Notes under the pieces: model-generated
The model's database searches: none
What the model was told of the DNA's origin: nothing
Seen by the model: only the letters and a program-made list of their open reading frames with translations
Made by a program: the position numbers and the translations under genes
Assembly (NCBI GenBank): GCA_963772065.1
Contig: CAVYVZ010000004.1
Span: forward strand, 496,001 to 560,000
Direction of reading: 5' to 3'
Length of the DNA: 64,000 nt
Source: CAVYVZ01 sp963772065
GTDB taxonomy: Bacteria > Acidobacteriota > Vicinamibacteria > Vicinamibacterales > UBA2999
Shown: one piece after another, positions 19,003-28,586 of the stretch
Layout of the letters: each line of letters opens with the position of its first letter
Numbering within the stretch: the stretch's first letter is position 1

Positions 19003-19920
19003 TCAATGGCCCGGTTGACGCGACCCGAGACCCAATGCCACCGCCGCGAGGATGCATGCCGAACCGGCCACGGTCAGGACCGTGATTCGCTCGCCGAGCA
19101 CCACCGCTCCGAGCGCAACGGCGATCATCGGTTCCACGACCGCCATGAGGAGCACGTCGGTAGCGCCCATACGCCGCAGCAGCCAGTAATTCAGCCAGAA
19201 GGCAACGACCGATCCCGCCAGCGCGAGGTAGGTCAGTGCCATCAGCGCCTTCGGCGTCCAGGCAAATGTGACGGGATTGCCTTCGAACGCCGCGGCAAGG
19301 ATCGCCAGCGGCACCAGGCCGCTGAGCATCTGACCGGCCAGCAGCGTCGGCGCATCGATCGCAGTGCCGCGCTGTCGAACGAGCACGTACGCCCAGGCGA
19401 CGAAGAACGCGCCGGCCACGATGGCCGCGGCCCCGGGCAGATCGCTCCACCCCGAGGTGCCAGCCTGCATCCAGAAGATGAGCGTCACGCCGGCGAGGCC
19501 AAGCGCGACAGCGGCAACGCGCGGCCGCGTCATCGGTTCGTCTCGCAGCAGATAGTGCGCGAGGACGATGCTGAACACCGGGGTCGTGGCCTGCAGGATC
19601 GCGGTCAGACCCGACGAGACGTATTGGGCGCCCCAGTACACCAGCGCGTAGTTCACGCCGAGGAGCAGGAATCCCGTCAGCGCGATGAGGCGACGGTCGG
19701 CTGGCGCGATCGGGCGCCGCCGCGCGATCACGACCGGGGCGAGCACCGCGGCGGCAATCAAGAGCCGCAGAGCCGCGAAGCCAAAAGGCGGCACATCGGT
19801 GACACCCAGCTTGATCGCGAGCCACACCGTGCTCCAGATGATGCAGGTGACCCACCAGACGACGATGACCTGGAATCTTTGATTGGTAATTTGAGATTTG
19901 TGAGTTGTGATTGAAGTCAC
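19003..19920 (-). CDS. EamA/DMT-family transporter
   Basis: A membrane protein of 305 residues with ten predicted helices in two EamA repeats (first repeat TCIIWSTVWLAIKLGV onward; second from GAAAIVAGAFFVAWAYVLV). Such proteins export amino acids, metabolites or drugs; the substrate is not predictable. The first 17 residues (MTSITTHKSQITNQRFQ) are encoded by repeat array C, and no ATG or GTG lies between there and the first helix, so the start as drawn uses the array. The true start is therefore uncertain. Confidence 0.86.
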   Translation of the reverse strand: MTSITTHKSQITNQRFQVIVVWWVTCIIWSTVWLAIKLGVTDVPPFGFAALRLLIAAAVLAPVVIARRRPIAPADRRLIALTGFLLLGVNYALVYWGAQYVSSGLTAILQATTPVFSIVLAHYLLRDEPMTRPRVAAVALGLAGVTLIFWMQAGTSGWSDLPGAAAIVAGAFFVAWAYVLVRQRGTAIDAPTLLAGQMLSGLVPLAILAAAFEGNPVTFAWTPKALMALTYLALAGSVVAFWLNYWLLRRMGATDVLLMAVVEPMIAVALGAVVLGERITVLTVAGSACILAAVALGLGSRQPGH

Positions 19921-19989
19921 GCAGCGAATCAGAAATTACAAATCAATCACAAATCAAAAATCAAAGATCACAAATCAAAGATCACAAAT
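19878..19989. repeat. 7-bp-period A+T-rich inverted repeat array (array C)
   Basis: From 19878 to about 19914 the + strand has units such as TTTGATT, GGTAATT, TGAGATT, TGTGATT. From about 19927 to 19989 it has the complement, units AATCACA, AATCAAA, GATCACA, with a dominant 7-bp period. This block is strikingly A+T-rich in a roughly 65% G+C window. It fills the space between the metallo-hydrolase stop and the EamA gene and encodes the first EamA codons. Confidence 0.87.
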
Positions 19990-19993
19990 GCCA

Positions 19994-21076
19994 TCACTTG
20001 ACCTTTCCCTCGAGGAACTCGTAGGCGCGGAGGACACCGTGGGGATTCACCCCCGGCTGAGTGATGGTGGGATAGTTCGACGCGTGCACACGCATGTCGA
20101 TCTGCTTCGCGGCCTCCTCGGCGGCCACACCCTTCTGGTGCATCCGCTCGGCCTGCGTCCAGAAATCGCGCAGGTAGGCCTGGAAGTGATCGATCTTTGC
20201 CTTTCCCTTGAAGGCGTCGCCGTGGCCGGGCAGCACCGTGTCGAAGTCGACGGCCTTCAGTCGGTCCAGCGTCGCAATCCATTCGGTGACGTACGCGTCG
20301 CCCAGGTACGCGGGCCCTGCCGTGAGCAGATCGCCGGTCGCGACCAGGCGCTCCTTCGGCAGATACACGACAACGTCACCGGCCGTGTGCCCGCGACCGA
20401 GGAACAGGAGCCGAATCTCGCGCCCCCCGCGGTACAGCGTCATCGTCTCCGTGAGGGTGAGCGTCGGTGCGATGGGCGTCACCGCCTGCGTGGCGCGATG
20501 GTGGCGTTCCATCACCTGGAGCTGCTGTTCCATCTTGGTGCGTTCGGCCGCGTCGGTCGCGCTCGCAATCCGTTTCTCGAGCTGCTGGAGCTGGTCCGGG
20601 AGTGTGCCAATCGAACCGACATAGCTGCGGCTCGTCTTCGAGAAGCCGCTGGCGAGCATCGCCCGCGTGAACTCGTGGCCGATGATTTCGACATCGGGAC
20701 CATAGACCTGGTTCCCGTGCGCATGGTCGTAGTGGAAGTGGGAGTTCACCACGTACCGGATCGGCTTCGGCGTGATCGCCTTGAGCTCCTCGCGCAGCGC
20801 CCACGCCGCGGCGGGCGAGATGTGGGAATCGACGAGGAGCACATCGTCTTTGTTGATGATGATCGAGCCGTTGCAGCCGACCGTCAGGGCGCCCGCCGCC
20901 GTGGCGTGGTAGACGTCGTCCGTGATCCTCGTGAACGTGAAGGCCTTGCCGGTGTAGTCGGTGCCCGGCGGGCGGCCGGGCGCCTGGGTCGATACCGAGG
21001 ACGTGGACGCGAGCGCCGCGAGGATGGCCGTCGCGGCGCACACGAGGAGGATTCGCACCCGCAGCGCATGAGTCAT
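19994..21076 (-). CDS. Exported metallo-beta-lactamase-fold hydrolase
   Basis: A 360-residue protein with a signal peptide (ILLVCAATAILAALAST) and the dinuclear zinc motif NSHFHYDHAHGN, followed by GHTAGDVVVYLP and VLPGHGDAF, which supply further ligands. This is the MBL superfamily, nearest in layout to quinoprotein-relay and sulfatase-associated hydrolases. The substrate is unknown. It is followed by the EamA gene across array C and preceded by the DHFR-like gene 30 bp upstream. Confidence 0.87.
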   Translation of the reverse strand: MTHALRVRILLVCAATAILAALASTSSVSTQAPGRPPGTDYTGKAFTFTRITDDVYHATAAGALTVGCNGSIIINKDDVLLVDSHISPAAAWALREELKAITPKPIRYVVNSHFHYDHAHGNQVYGPDVEIIGHEFTRAMLASGFSKTSRSYVGSIGTLPDQLQQLEKRIASATDAAERTKMEQQLQVMERHHRATQAVTPIAPTLTLTETMTLYRGGREIRLLFLGRGHTAGDVVVYLPKERLVATGDLLTAGPAYLGDAYVTEWIATLDRLKAVDFDTVLPGHGDAFKGKAKIDHFQAYLRDFWTQAERMHQKGVAAEEAAKQIDMRVHASNYPTITQPGVNPHGVLRAYEFLEGKVK

Positions 21077-21106
21077 CGTGCGCAGGAGATTAGCACCAAT
21101 GGTCGA

Positions 21107-21706
21107 TCACGAGACGCCCCCTCCGCGAGGCCTGGTCGATCGCCGGGACGGGCCGGCTTTAGCCGGTCGCTCCACCACGTAGTGCAGACGGACCACGCCA
21201 TCGGCGAACGCTCGCGACGACTCGAGCCGCAGCGGCACGTTGCGGTGGCGTGGCGCGATGAGCGGGATGCCTTCACCGATGAACGTCGGGATGACATGGA
21301 TGACGAAGTCGTCGATCTCGCCTTCGTCGAGGAACGAGGCGATGATTCCGCCGCCGCCCATGATCCAGATGTCCTTGCCCGGCTCGGTGCGAAGGCGCTT
21401 CGCGAAGTCGCACACCGGCTCGTTCACGAACGTCACGCCTTTGGCAGGCGGCGCGGGCCGATGGGTGAAGACGTAGTTGTGCGCCTTCATTCCGAACCCG
21501 CCGCCTCCGCTCCCCTGCTTCGTTCCCTCGCCGTAGGTGTTCCGCCCCCAGACGATCGCGTCGATCGTCTTGAAGAACGCTCCCATGCCGTAGTCGCCGG
21601 CCGTCCGCGGGCGATTGAGCCAGTCGACGCTGCCGTCCTTGCGCGCGATGAACCCATCGGCGCTGGTCGCGATATACGCAACGAATCGACGTTCGGGTTT
21701 CGTCAT
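21107..21706 (-). CDS. Dihydrofolate reductase / RibD C-terminal domain family protein
   Basis: A 199-residue protein with a DHFR-like fold: VAYIATSADGFIARKDGSVDWL, IVWGRNTYG, KDIWIMGGGGIIASFL. This stand-alone RibD_C family is usually annotated as dihydrofolate reductase family protein; activity on dihydrofolate is not shown. The ATG at 21706 has a strong GAGGAGG ribosome site and overlaps the restored stop of the SDR gene (ATGA). The final 18 residues follow the natural domain end (LHYVVERP) and are encoded by DNA containing the perfect palindrome CCGGCTTTAGCCGG near 21155-21170. Confidence 0.85.
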   Translation of the reverse strand: MTKPERRFVAYIATSADGFIARKDGSVDWLNRPRTAGDYGMGAFFKTIDAIVWGRNTYGEGTKQGSGGGGFGMKAHNYVFTHRPAPPAKGVTFVNEPVCDFAKRLRTEPGKDIWIMGGGGIIASFLDEGEIDDFVIHVIPTFIGEGIPLIAPRHRNVPLRLESSRAFADGVVRLHYVVERPAKAGPSRRSTRPRGGGVS

Positions 21707-22625
21707 GAGGCCCTCCTCATCTGCCATTTGATCCCCGTCCGCGCTGCCGGTACCGCAGACTTCACATGCGGCCAGGCGTTCGGACGCGAGCCGTCGACAT
21801 CGGTGAATCCGGTACTCGCGCGCGAGGCCGACCGAGGTGTAGAGGCCGCCCGATTTCCGCAGCACCTTCGAATCGGCGGCCAGCGCCGCGACCGCGCGGC
21901 CGACGAAGAAAGGCGTCTCGGAGTATGCGAAGTGCGCGGTTTTCTTCGCGACCGTGCGCCAGTTCTCCTCGGTGACGCCGAGACGGTCGAGGACCATTTC
22001 CGTGCGCATGAACCCGGGCGTCACCGCCACGGCGGCCACCTTGTGCTTGTAGCAGGTCCTCGGCCATGGCCCACGCGAGCCGGGTGTTCGTCACCTTCAC
22101 CAGGTCGTAGAACAGGTGGCCGCGGTAGAAGAGATCGTCGCCGTCGCCGATCTCGACGATGAGCCCCCGCTTCCGCTTGATCATGATCGGAGCGGCATGG
22201 CGCGCGGTGATGATGTGCGAGTGGACGCCGTTGCGAAGCGCCTGCAAGCCTCGCTCGACGTCGAGCGCCCAGAACGGCTTCCAGTCGTACATCTCTCCTT
22301 CGGAGATGTCGTTGACCAGGATGTCGAGGCGCCGCTGCTCTCGCTCGATGCGCGCGCACAGCGCGGCGACCTGCGTCTCGTCGAGGTGGTCGGTGCGAAC
22401 GGGAATCCCGGTCCCTCCTCGGGCGGCGACCATCTCGGCCGTCTCGTCGATGGTTTCGGGCCGGCCGGCGTACACGCCGGTCGCCGGATGGCCTCGAGTG
22501 GATCGGCCGCTGCAGTACACGATCGCGCCGGCCTCGCCAAGCGCGCACGCGATCCCGCGCCCTGCGCCGCGCGTGGCGCCGGCCACCAGCGCCACCTGTC
22601 CCTTCAGAGGTTGGCTCTTCTTCAT
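21703..22625 (-). CDS. Short-chain dehydrogenase/reductase (two frameshifts)
   Basis: SDR of 306 residues after repair: VALVAGATRGAGRGIA (Rossmann loop), LDILVNDISEGE, and a DLFYRGHLFYDLVKVTN segment where tyrosine and lysine of YxxxK appear as YDLVK. Two extra bases disrupt it. One sits near 22049-22053 (GTAGC on +): removing it reads EDLYKHKVAAVAVTPGF. The other is at 21811-21815 (GGTAC on +): removing it reads REYGFTDVDGSRP, after which a stop overlaps the next ATG. It is divergent from the TetR regulator and followed by the DHFR-like gene, so it is probably the main target of that regulator. Substrate unknown. Confidence 0.85.
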
Positions 22626-22643
22626 CGGCGTGCCTCGGCAGTT

Positions 22644-22692
22644 AGTAAACGTTCGTTCGTTTATATTGGCAGAAAGTAAACCGCCGTTTACT
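22644..22692. promoter_or_regulatory. Two candidate TetR operators
   Basis: Between the divergent SDR and TetR genes lie two palindromes. One is TAAACG-6-CGTTTA at 22646-22663. The other is AGTAAAC-4-GTTTACT at 22675-22692, perfect in both arms. The size and shape fit a TetR-family operator, probably repressing both directions. Confidence 0.65.
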
Positions 22693-22717
22693 ATTTGTCA
22701 AGCCGCCACCAGAACCC

Positions 22718-23356
22718 ATGTCTCCCCGCCCCCGCACGATTGACGACGGCGCCATTCTCCAGGCCACGGCGATGGTGATTTCCCGGCTGGGCCCATCGAC
22801 GTTCACGCTCGCGGACGTGGCGAAGGAAGTGCACCTCTCGCCGGCGACGCTCGTGCAGCGCTTCGGCTCCAAGCGCGGACTGATGCTCGCGCTCGCGCAG
22901 GCCGGCGTCGAGGGCATCGAGGCCTGCTTCGACGCCGTGCGCGCGGCGCATCCACGGCCTCTCGATGCGCTGATGGCGGCCGCCACCGAGATGACCCGTC
23001 ACGTCGACACGCCGGACGAAATGGCGAACCACCTTGCGTTCCTCCAGATCGACCTCCGCGATCCCGAGTTCTACCGCCTGATGCTGGAGAACTCGACGCG
23101 GATCCTCGCGGGCTACAAGGCGCTCCTGGACGATGCGGTGGCGGCCGGCGAGCTCGCGGCATGCGACACGCGGCGCCTCGCGCGCGCGGTCGGCTCGATG
23201 GCCGGCGGTTCGCTCATCTCCTGGGCCGTGCTGCGGGAAGGCACGGCCGAAGCGTTCGTGCGGAAGGACCTGGAGACGCTGCTCGCGGCATATCAGCGGG
23301 CGCCTCGCGCGAAGAGCACGTCAGCCCGCAAACAGGCTGGCGGGAGGAGACGTTAG
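22718..23356 (+). CDS. TetR/AcrR-family transcriptional regulator
   Basis: A 212-residue repressor with an N-terminal TetR helix-turn-helix (TFTLADVAKEVHLSPATLVQ, then RFGSKRGLMLAL) and an all-helical ligand domain (about 80-195). It is transcribed away from the SDR gene with two palindromes between, the usual autoregulated arrangement. The C-terminus is basic and low in complexity. The ligand is unknown. Confidence 0.9.
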   Translation: MSPRPRTIDDGAILQATAMVISRLGPSTFTLADVAKEVHLSPATLVQRFGSKRGLMLALAQAGVEGIEACFDAVRAAHPRPLDALMAAATEMTRHVDTPDEMANHLAFLQIDLRDPEFYRLMLENSTRILAGYKALLDDAVAAGELAACDTRRLARAVGSMAGGSLISWAVLREGTAEAFVRKDLETLLAAYQRAPRAKSTSARKQAGGRRR

Positions 23357-23673
23357 CCGCGAAAAGCACTCTCCAAGGTAATCACTAAGCCCATGAAAGA
23401 CATGAAGATCACGATCCCGACGACAAATCACCATGCGTTCGACTGGCCGGCCTGCGGAGCAGGCCGCCGCTTCAAGCGGCACGTGTGGAGCGAATCACGA
23501 AGAACCACGATGGATCAAATGCGGTTCGCTTTTGTGGTTTCGTTCCTACGCGAGCCAGTCGAACGCGTCTTCGTGTTCGTGTTCTTCGTGTGCTCCGTGG
23601 CCTTCGTGGTTTCCGTGACAAGCGCAGTCATAAGAGTCATTGAAAACCGCCGCGCCGAGGATCAGAAGTTAGA
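23357..23673. repeat. Gene-free segment with hairpins and a 9-bp-period array (array D)
   Basis: A 317-bp space with no convincing gene. It contains a 13-bp perfect inverted repeat, GCGTTCGACTGGC at 23435-23447 and its complement at 23554-23566. Two small hairpins are also present, GGCCTGC/GCAGGCC at 23449-23465 and GCCGCTT/AAGCGGC at 23466-23480. The array reads TCACGAAGA near 23495-23515 in one direction and, from about 23568 to 23622, units of the type TTCGTGTTC, TTCGTGTGC, CCGTGGCCT, TCGTGGTTT in the other, period 9 bp. The two sides pair imperfectly. Confidence 0.75.
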
Positions 23674-26182
23674 ATGACCGGCATCATGAAAGCGTTCCAT
23701 GCCGCTCTCCTCGCACTGCTCGTGTGCGCCGCGCCCCTCTCGGCGCAGACACCCACGCCGTCGATCGACGAGAAGACGAAGGGCCTGCAGAAGCTCGATG
23801 GGTTCGTGCCGCTGTACTGGGACAACCGCTCGGGCACGCTGTGGCTCGAGATCTCGAAGTTCGACGCCGAGCTCCTCTACGTCACCGCGCTCTCGACAGG
23901 ACTCGGCTCGAACGACATCGGCCTCGACCGCGGCCAGCTGGGCGCGGAGCACGTCGTCTCGTTCCGGCGCATCGGCCCGAAGGTGCTGATGGTCGAGCCG
24001 AACTACGCCTATCGCGCGCTCAGCGCCAATGCCGATGAGCGCCGCGCGGTCGAAGAAGCCTTCGCCACGTCGGTGCTGTGGGGCTTTGCGGTTGGCGCCG
24101 AAACCGACGGCCGCGTGCTCGTCGATGCCACCGACTTCCTGGTGCGCGACGTGCACGGCGTGATCCCTCGCCTCCGGCCGGCCAGCTACCGCGTGGACCC
24201 GCGCCGCAGCGCCGTCAATATGGCCCGCACGAAGGCGTTTCCGAAGAACACCGAGATTGACGTCCTCCTCACGTTCACGAGCGACGGCGGCGACGAGGCG
24301 CGGGCGGCCAATGCGCCGCAAGGCGGGCGCATCACCGACGTGACGCCCAGCGCGCAGGCCGCGACCGTGCACCAGCACCATTCCTTCGTGGAGCTGCCGG
24401 GACCGGGATACGAGCCGCTGCCGTTCGATCCCCGTGCCGGCGCGTTCGGCATCTCGTACTTCGACTACGCGACCCCGATCTCGGAGCCGATCAACAAGCG
24501 GTTCATCTCGCGCCACCGGCTGCAGAAGAAGGACCCCTCCGCCGCCACGAGCGAAGCCGTCGAGCCGATCGTGCTACTACCTCGATCGCGGCACGCCGGA
24601 GCCGATTCGATCGGCGCTGCTCGACGGCGCGCGCTGGTGGAATCAGGCCTTCGAGGCGGCGGGTTACCGGAACGCGTTCCAGGTCGAGATGCTGCCGGAA
24701 GGCGCCGATTCGCTCGACGCACGCTACAACGTCATCCAGTGGGTGCACCGGTCGACGCGCGGCTGGAGCTACGGCGGCGGCGTCACCGATCCCCGCACGG
24801 GCGAGATCATCAAGGGGCACGTCACGCTCGGGTCTCTGCGCGTGCGGCAGGACTACCTGATCGCGGAGGGCCTGCTCTCGCCGTACACGACGGGCGACGA
24901 GACGCCTCCCGAGCTGGCGCAGATGGCGCTGGCGCGCCTGCGGCAGCTCTCGGCGCACGAGGTCGGCCACACCCTCGGCTACGGCCACAACTACTACGAC
25001 AGCACGGCCGGCCGCATCTCGGTGATGGACTATCCGCACCCGCTCGTGACGCTCCGCGCCGACCGCACGATCGACCTCTCCGACGCTTACGCGTCGGGCA
25101 TCGGCGAGTGGGACAAGATTGCGGTCCGGTACACCTACGGCCACTTCCCGCCGGGGACCAGCGCGCCGGCGGCGCGGCAGGCCATTCTGAACGACGCCGC
25201 GAAGAAGGATCTCCGCTACCTCTCGAACCAGGACGTCGACTACAGCCCGCGCGTCGATCAGTGGTCGAATGGCATCGATCCCGCCGCGGAGCTGACGCGC
25301 ATGATGCAAGTGCGCCGCGCCGCGCTCGATCGATTCGGCGAGACGGCCATCCGGCGGCACACGCCGCTGGCGCTGATGGAGGAAGCGCTCGTGCCGTTGT
25401 TCCTCCACCACCGGTATCAGGTGGAGGCCGCCGCGTCGGCGCTCGGCGGGCAGCATTACGCCTATGCGCTTCGAGGTGATGGGCAGGACGCTCGGCGGCC
25501 CGTACCCTCAGGCGAACAGCAGGCGGCGCTCGACGCGCTTGCCGCGACGTTGAAGTCCTCCGAGCTGGTGGTCCCGAAGCGCGTGCTCGACACGCTGGCG
25601 CCGCGTCCCTCCGGGTATCAGCGCCACCGCGAGCTCTTCCCTCGCTATACGGGACTTCCCTTCGACCCGGTCACGCCGGGCCTCGTCGCCGCCGACCTGA
25701 CGATCACGTTCGTGCTCGACCCGGAGCGTGCGGCGCGCCTCGTGACGCAGCGGGCGTACGATCCGTCGCTCCCGTCGCTCGGCAGCGTCATCGATCGCCT
25801 TGTCGTGGCGGTTTTCGACGACAAGCCCGCGGGCCCGTACGAGGCGCTGGTCAACCGCGCCGTCGAACGCGCGCTCGTCGATCGCCTGATGACGCTTGCG
25901 GCCCAGGCTCCGATGGCGGAGGTGCGCGGCGTCGCCAGCGAACGCCTGCGTCAGCTGGTGAGACGGGCGCAGACGTCCACGGCGACGGACACGGCGCACA
26001 CGCAGCTCATCGCCGCGGACATCAAGCGGTTCCTGGACCGCCCGATGGAGCCTGCGCGACCGATTCCCGCTCCCGACATTCCGCCGGGAGCGCCGATCGG
26101 CGCGCTCGACGAGGAGTGGTGCAGCATCGGCGGTGGTCGCCATCGCGCCGCCTTCTTCCCTCCGCTCGTCGCGATCCCGTGA
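23674..26182 (+). CDS. Exported zinc metalloprotease, DUF5117/DUF4953 type (frameshifted)
   Basis: An 835-residue protein after repair, with a signal peptide (AALLALLVCAAPLSAQ). The zinc motif HEVGHTLGYGHN is of the extended HExxHxxGxxH form, with SVMDYPHPL downstream as a Met-turn-like segment. An upstream domain (about 25-260) matches the DUF5117-like part that precedes the protease domain in this family; long C-terminal helices follow. One extra C at 24574 (GTGCTACTAC) breaks it. Without that base the text runs EPIVYYLDRGTPEP. The protein probably degrades peptides outside the cytoplasm. It is alone between TetR and DedA genes. Confidence 0.85.
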
Positions 26183-26201
26183 GCCGCGGAGCGAGCCGCT
26201 C

Positions 26202-26855
26202 ATGATCGAACCAGCGAAGCCGCGCAGCTGGCCGATTGTCCTTCTGGGAATTGCCGGCGTGGTCGTCCTCTCGAAGGTCCTCGTCGAGGACGTGCTGGGG
26301 CTGACATGGAGCACGGTCCTGTCACGGCCGCTCTCGCGACCCGGCCTGGGTACCGCCGCCGCCATCGTAGGAGTGCTCTCCGTCGATCTGCTGCTGCCCG
26401 TGCCGTCGAGCCTCGTCATGATCGCCAGCGGCGCGCTCTTCGGGACGGTGATGGGCGGATGCCTCTCGCTGGCGGGATCGCTGGCCGGTAACTACGCCGG
26501 GTTCGAAGCGGCACGCGTATTCGGCCGTCAGGCGGTCGAACGCTGGATCGGCTCTGCACAACTTGGCCGCATGGAGCGCGCCTTTGCGCGTCACGGCGCG
26601 CTGGCCATCGTGGCAACGCGGCCGCTGCCGATCGTGATGGAGACGCTCAGCGTGGCCGCGGGCCTGTCGAACATGCGCCGGTCGACCTTTCTCCTGGCGT
26701 CGCTCGTTGGAACGGCTCCGGTCGTGTTCCTGTATGCGTACGCCGGCGCGGCGTCGCTCAGCATGGGGACGGTCCTGCCTGCGGTGCTGATCCTGGCGGC
26801 GGTTGTCACCGTGGGCTGGGCCGTCGCGAGGGCGCTGGGTCTACGGGTATACTGA
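26202..26855 (+). CDS. DedA/VTT-domain membrane protein
   Basis: 217 residues with about five hydrophobic segments. The VTT/SNARE-associated hallmark is present: PVPSSLVMIASGALFGTVMG, then GNYAGFEAARVFGR and the conserved RPLPIVMETLSVAAGLSNM. This superfamily includes lipid scramblases and undecaprenyl-phosphate or phosphatidylethanolamine flippases. I chose the ATG at 26202. It lies 16 bp upstream of eboA, same strand, so it may be the first gene of the ebo transcript, a sensible partner if ebo moves a prenylated metabolite. Confidence 0.83.
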   Translation: MIEPAKPRSWPIVLLGIAGVVVLSKVLVEDVLGLTWSTVLSRPLSRPGLGTAAAIVGVLSVDLLLPVPSSLVMIASGALFGTVMGGCLSLAGSLAGNYAGFEAARVFGRQAVERWIGSAQLGRMERAFARHGALAIVATRPLPIVMETLSVAAGLSNMRRSTFLLASLVGTAPVVFLYAYAGAASLSMGTVLPAVLILAAVVTVGWAVARALGLRVY

Positions 26856-26871
26856 TGGCCCTTCCGCCACA

Positions 26872-27697
26872 ATGATGGATCCAGGTCGCTGGAAGCGCTT
26901 GCTGCTCGACGTCCTTCGCGCGCGCGTGCCGGCGGCAGCCGACACGTGGCTCGATGAGGCGTGTGCGCGCCTGACCGGACCGAAGCGCCGTACCGCCCTC
27001 CTCGATGCGTACACGAGCGCGCCGCGCCAGCTGGGACGCGCCAGGGTGGAGCTCACCGACGCGGAGCGCGCACGGGTTGCCGACGCGGATCCCGAGGTGG
27101 CGCTCGCGGGCACCGCCGCCGACCTCGGGCGCGCCATTCTGCTCACCGCCGCGCACGCGGCATGCGCCGCCGACGCAGAGTCGACCGAGCTGCTCCTCGC
27201 GCCGTACCGAGGAAGGCGACAGCGGCGAACAGCAAAGCTGGCTTCGGTCGCTGCCTCTGCTGCCCCACCCGGAACGATTCCTGGCCGCGGCGATCGACGC
27301 CTGTCGCACGAACATCCTGCCGCAGTTCGAGTCGATCGCCTGCGAGAACCCGTTTCCGGCGCGCTACTATCCCGAGCGCAATTTCAACCAGCTGGTTCTG
27401 AAGGCGCTCTTCAACAACCTCGCGATGATCCGGATTGTCGGCCTCGAGCGGCGATTCAACGCCGAGCTCTCGCGCATGGCCGATGACTACGTCAGCGAGC
27501 GCGAGGCGGCGGGCCGCAGCGTGCCGGCGGACATCTGGCTCGTGATCGGCCCGCAGGCCGCGGGCTCGAGTCTCGATCGCATGCAGCGATACCTGCAGCA
27601 CGACGACGCGGCGCATCGGCACTGGGCCGGCATCGGTCTTGGCCTCGCGAAGAGCGCCACCGCGAAAAGTGCTGCGCCGAACGTCCAGAGGAGCTGA
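26872..27697 (+). CDS. eboA: EboA domain protein (frameshifted)
   Basis: After removal of one extra base in GTACC at 27204-27208 the protein reads LLLAPYEEGDSGEQQSWLRSL and is 274 residues long. The C-terminal half has the EboA signature: PARYYPERNFNQLVLKALFN, then LERRFNAELSRMADDYVSER. EboA is a helical protein of unknown biochemical function in the ebo cluster, which takes part in moving a metabolite to the periplasm (scytonemin precursor in Nostoc). Its stop overlaps the eboB start by one base (TGATG). The start is ATG 26872 or the adjacent 26875. Confidence 0.82.
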
Positions 27698-28578
27698 TGA
27701 AAATCTTCGACCCCCACGTGCACATGACGTCGCGGACGACGGACGATTACGCGGCGATGGCCGCCGCGGGCGTCTACGCCATCGTCGAGCCCGCCTTCTG
27801 GCTCGGCCAGCCCCGTACCAGCGTGGGCAGCTTCGTCGACTACTTCAACAGCCTGCTCGGTTGGGAGCGGTTCCGCGCGCGGCAGTTCGGCATCTGGCAC
27901 TTCTGCACCATCGCCCTGAACCCGAAGGAAGCGAACAACCCGAAGCTCGCGGAAGAGGTGCTCGAGCTGATGCCGCGGTTCCTGCAGAAGGACGGCGTAG
28001 TCGCGGTGGGCGAGGTGGGATTCGACGATCAGACGGATGAGGAGGAGCGGTTCCTGGCGCGGCAGATCGAGATGGCTCGCGAGTACAGCCTGCCCGTGCT
28101 GATTCACACGCCGCATCGCGACAAGAAACGAGGGACCGAGCGCACGATCGCGCTCGTCCGCTCGCTTCGCTTCCCCGAAGAGCGCGTGCTGATCGATCAC
28201 AACAACGAGGAGACGCTGCCGCTGGTCCTCGAGACTCGGTGCTGGGCGGGACATACGATCTATCCGAACACCAAGATGGACGAGGCGCGGATGGCGGCGC
28301 TCGTCAAGAAATACGGTCACGATCGCATCCTCGTGAACAGTGCGGCCGACTGGGGCATCAGCGACCCGCTCAAGGTGCCGAAGACGGTGGCCGTCATGCG
28401 TGAGCAGGGCATTCCCGACGCGGCGATCCAGCAGATCGTCTGGGACAATCCGATCGCGTTCTTTTCGCAGGCGCCGAACGTGGATTTCTCGCGCATCGGC
28501 GAACGGCCCGACATCGACCGCTCCCAGCTGTTCAACACCAACTCGGTTCTGCGCGGCGCGCCTGCTGTTCAGCGGTAG
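27697..28578 (+). CDS. eboB: TatD-family metal-dependent hydrolase, EboB type
   Basis: A 293-residue TIM-barrel hydrolase starting MKIFDPHVHMTSRTTDDY, the metal-binding HxH of the amidohydrolase/TatD superfamily, with VLIHTPHRDKK and VLIDHNNEETLP holding further histidines and ILVNSAADWG the late aspartate. In ebo clusters a TatD-like protein follows EboA, as here. The substrate is not known. It sits directly between eboA (1-bp overlap) and the phosphatase gene (8-bp gap). Confidence 0.83.
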   Translation: MKIFDPHVHMTSRTTDDYAAMAAAGVYAIVEPAFWLGQPRTSVGSFVDYFNSLLGWERFRARQFGIWHFCTIALNPKEANNPKLAEEVLELMPRFLQKDGVVAVGEVGFDDQTDEEERFLARQIEMAREYSLPVLIHTPHRDKKRGTERTIALVRSLRFPEERVLIDHNNEETLPLVLETRCWAGHTIYPNTKMDEARMAALVKKYGHDRILVNSAADWGISDPLKVPKTVAVMREQGIPDAAIQQIVWDNPIAFFSQAPNVDFSRIGERPDIDRSQLFNTNSVLRGAPAVQR

Positions 28579-28586
28579 CGCCGCAG

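Noticed and set aside
19990..22162. A long + strand frame of about 720 codons opposite the MBL, DHFR-like and SDR genes
   Set aside because: The opposite strand carries three recognisable enzymes; the forward translation has no domain, a biased composition and no ribosome site.
23490..23622. Array D as a CRISPR or direct tandem repeat
   Set aside because: Units are 9 bp with no spacers of constant length, and no cas genes are nearby.
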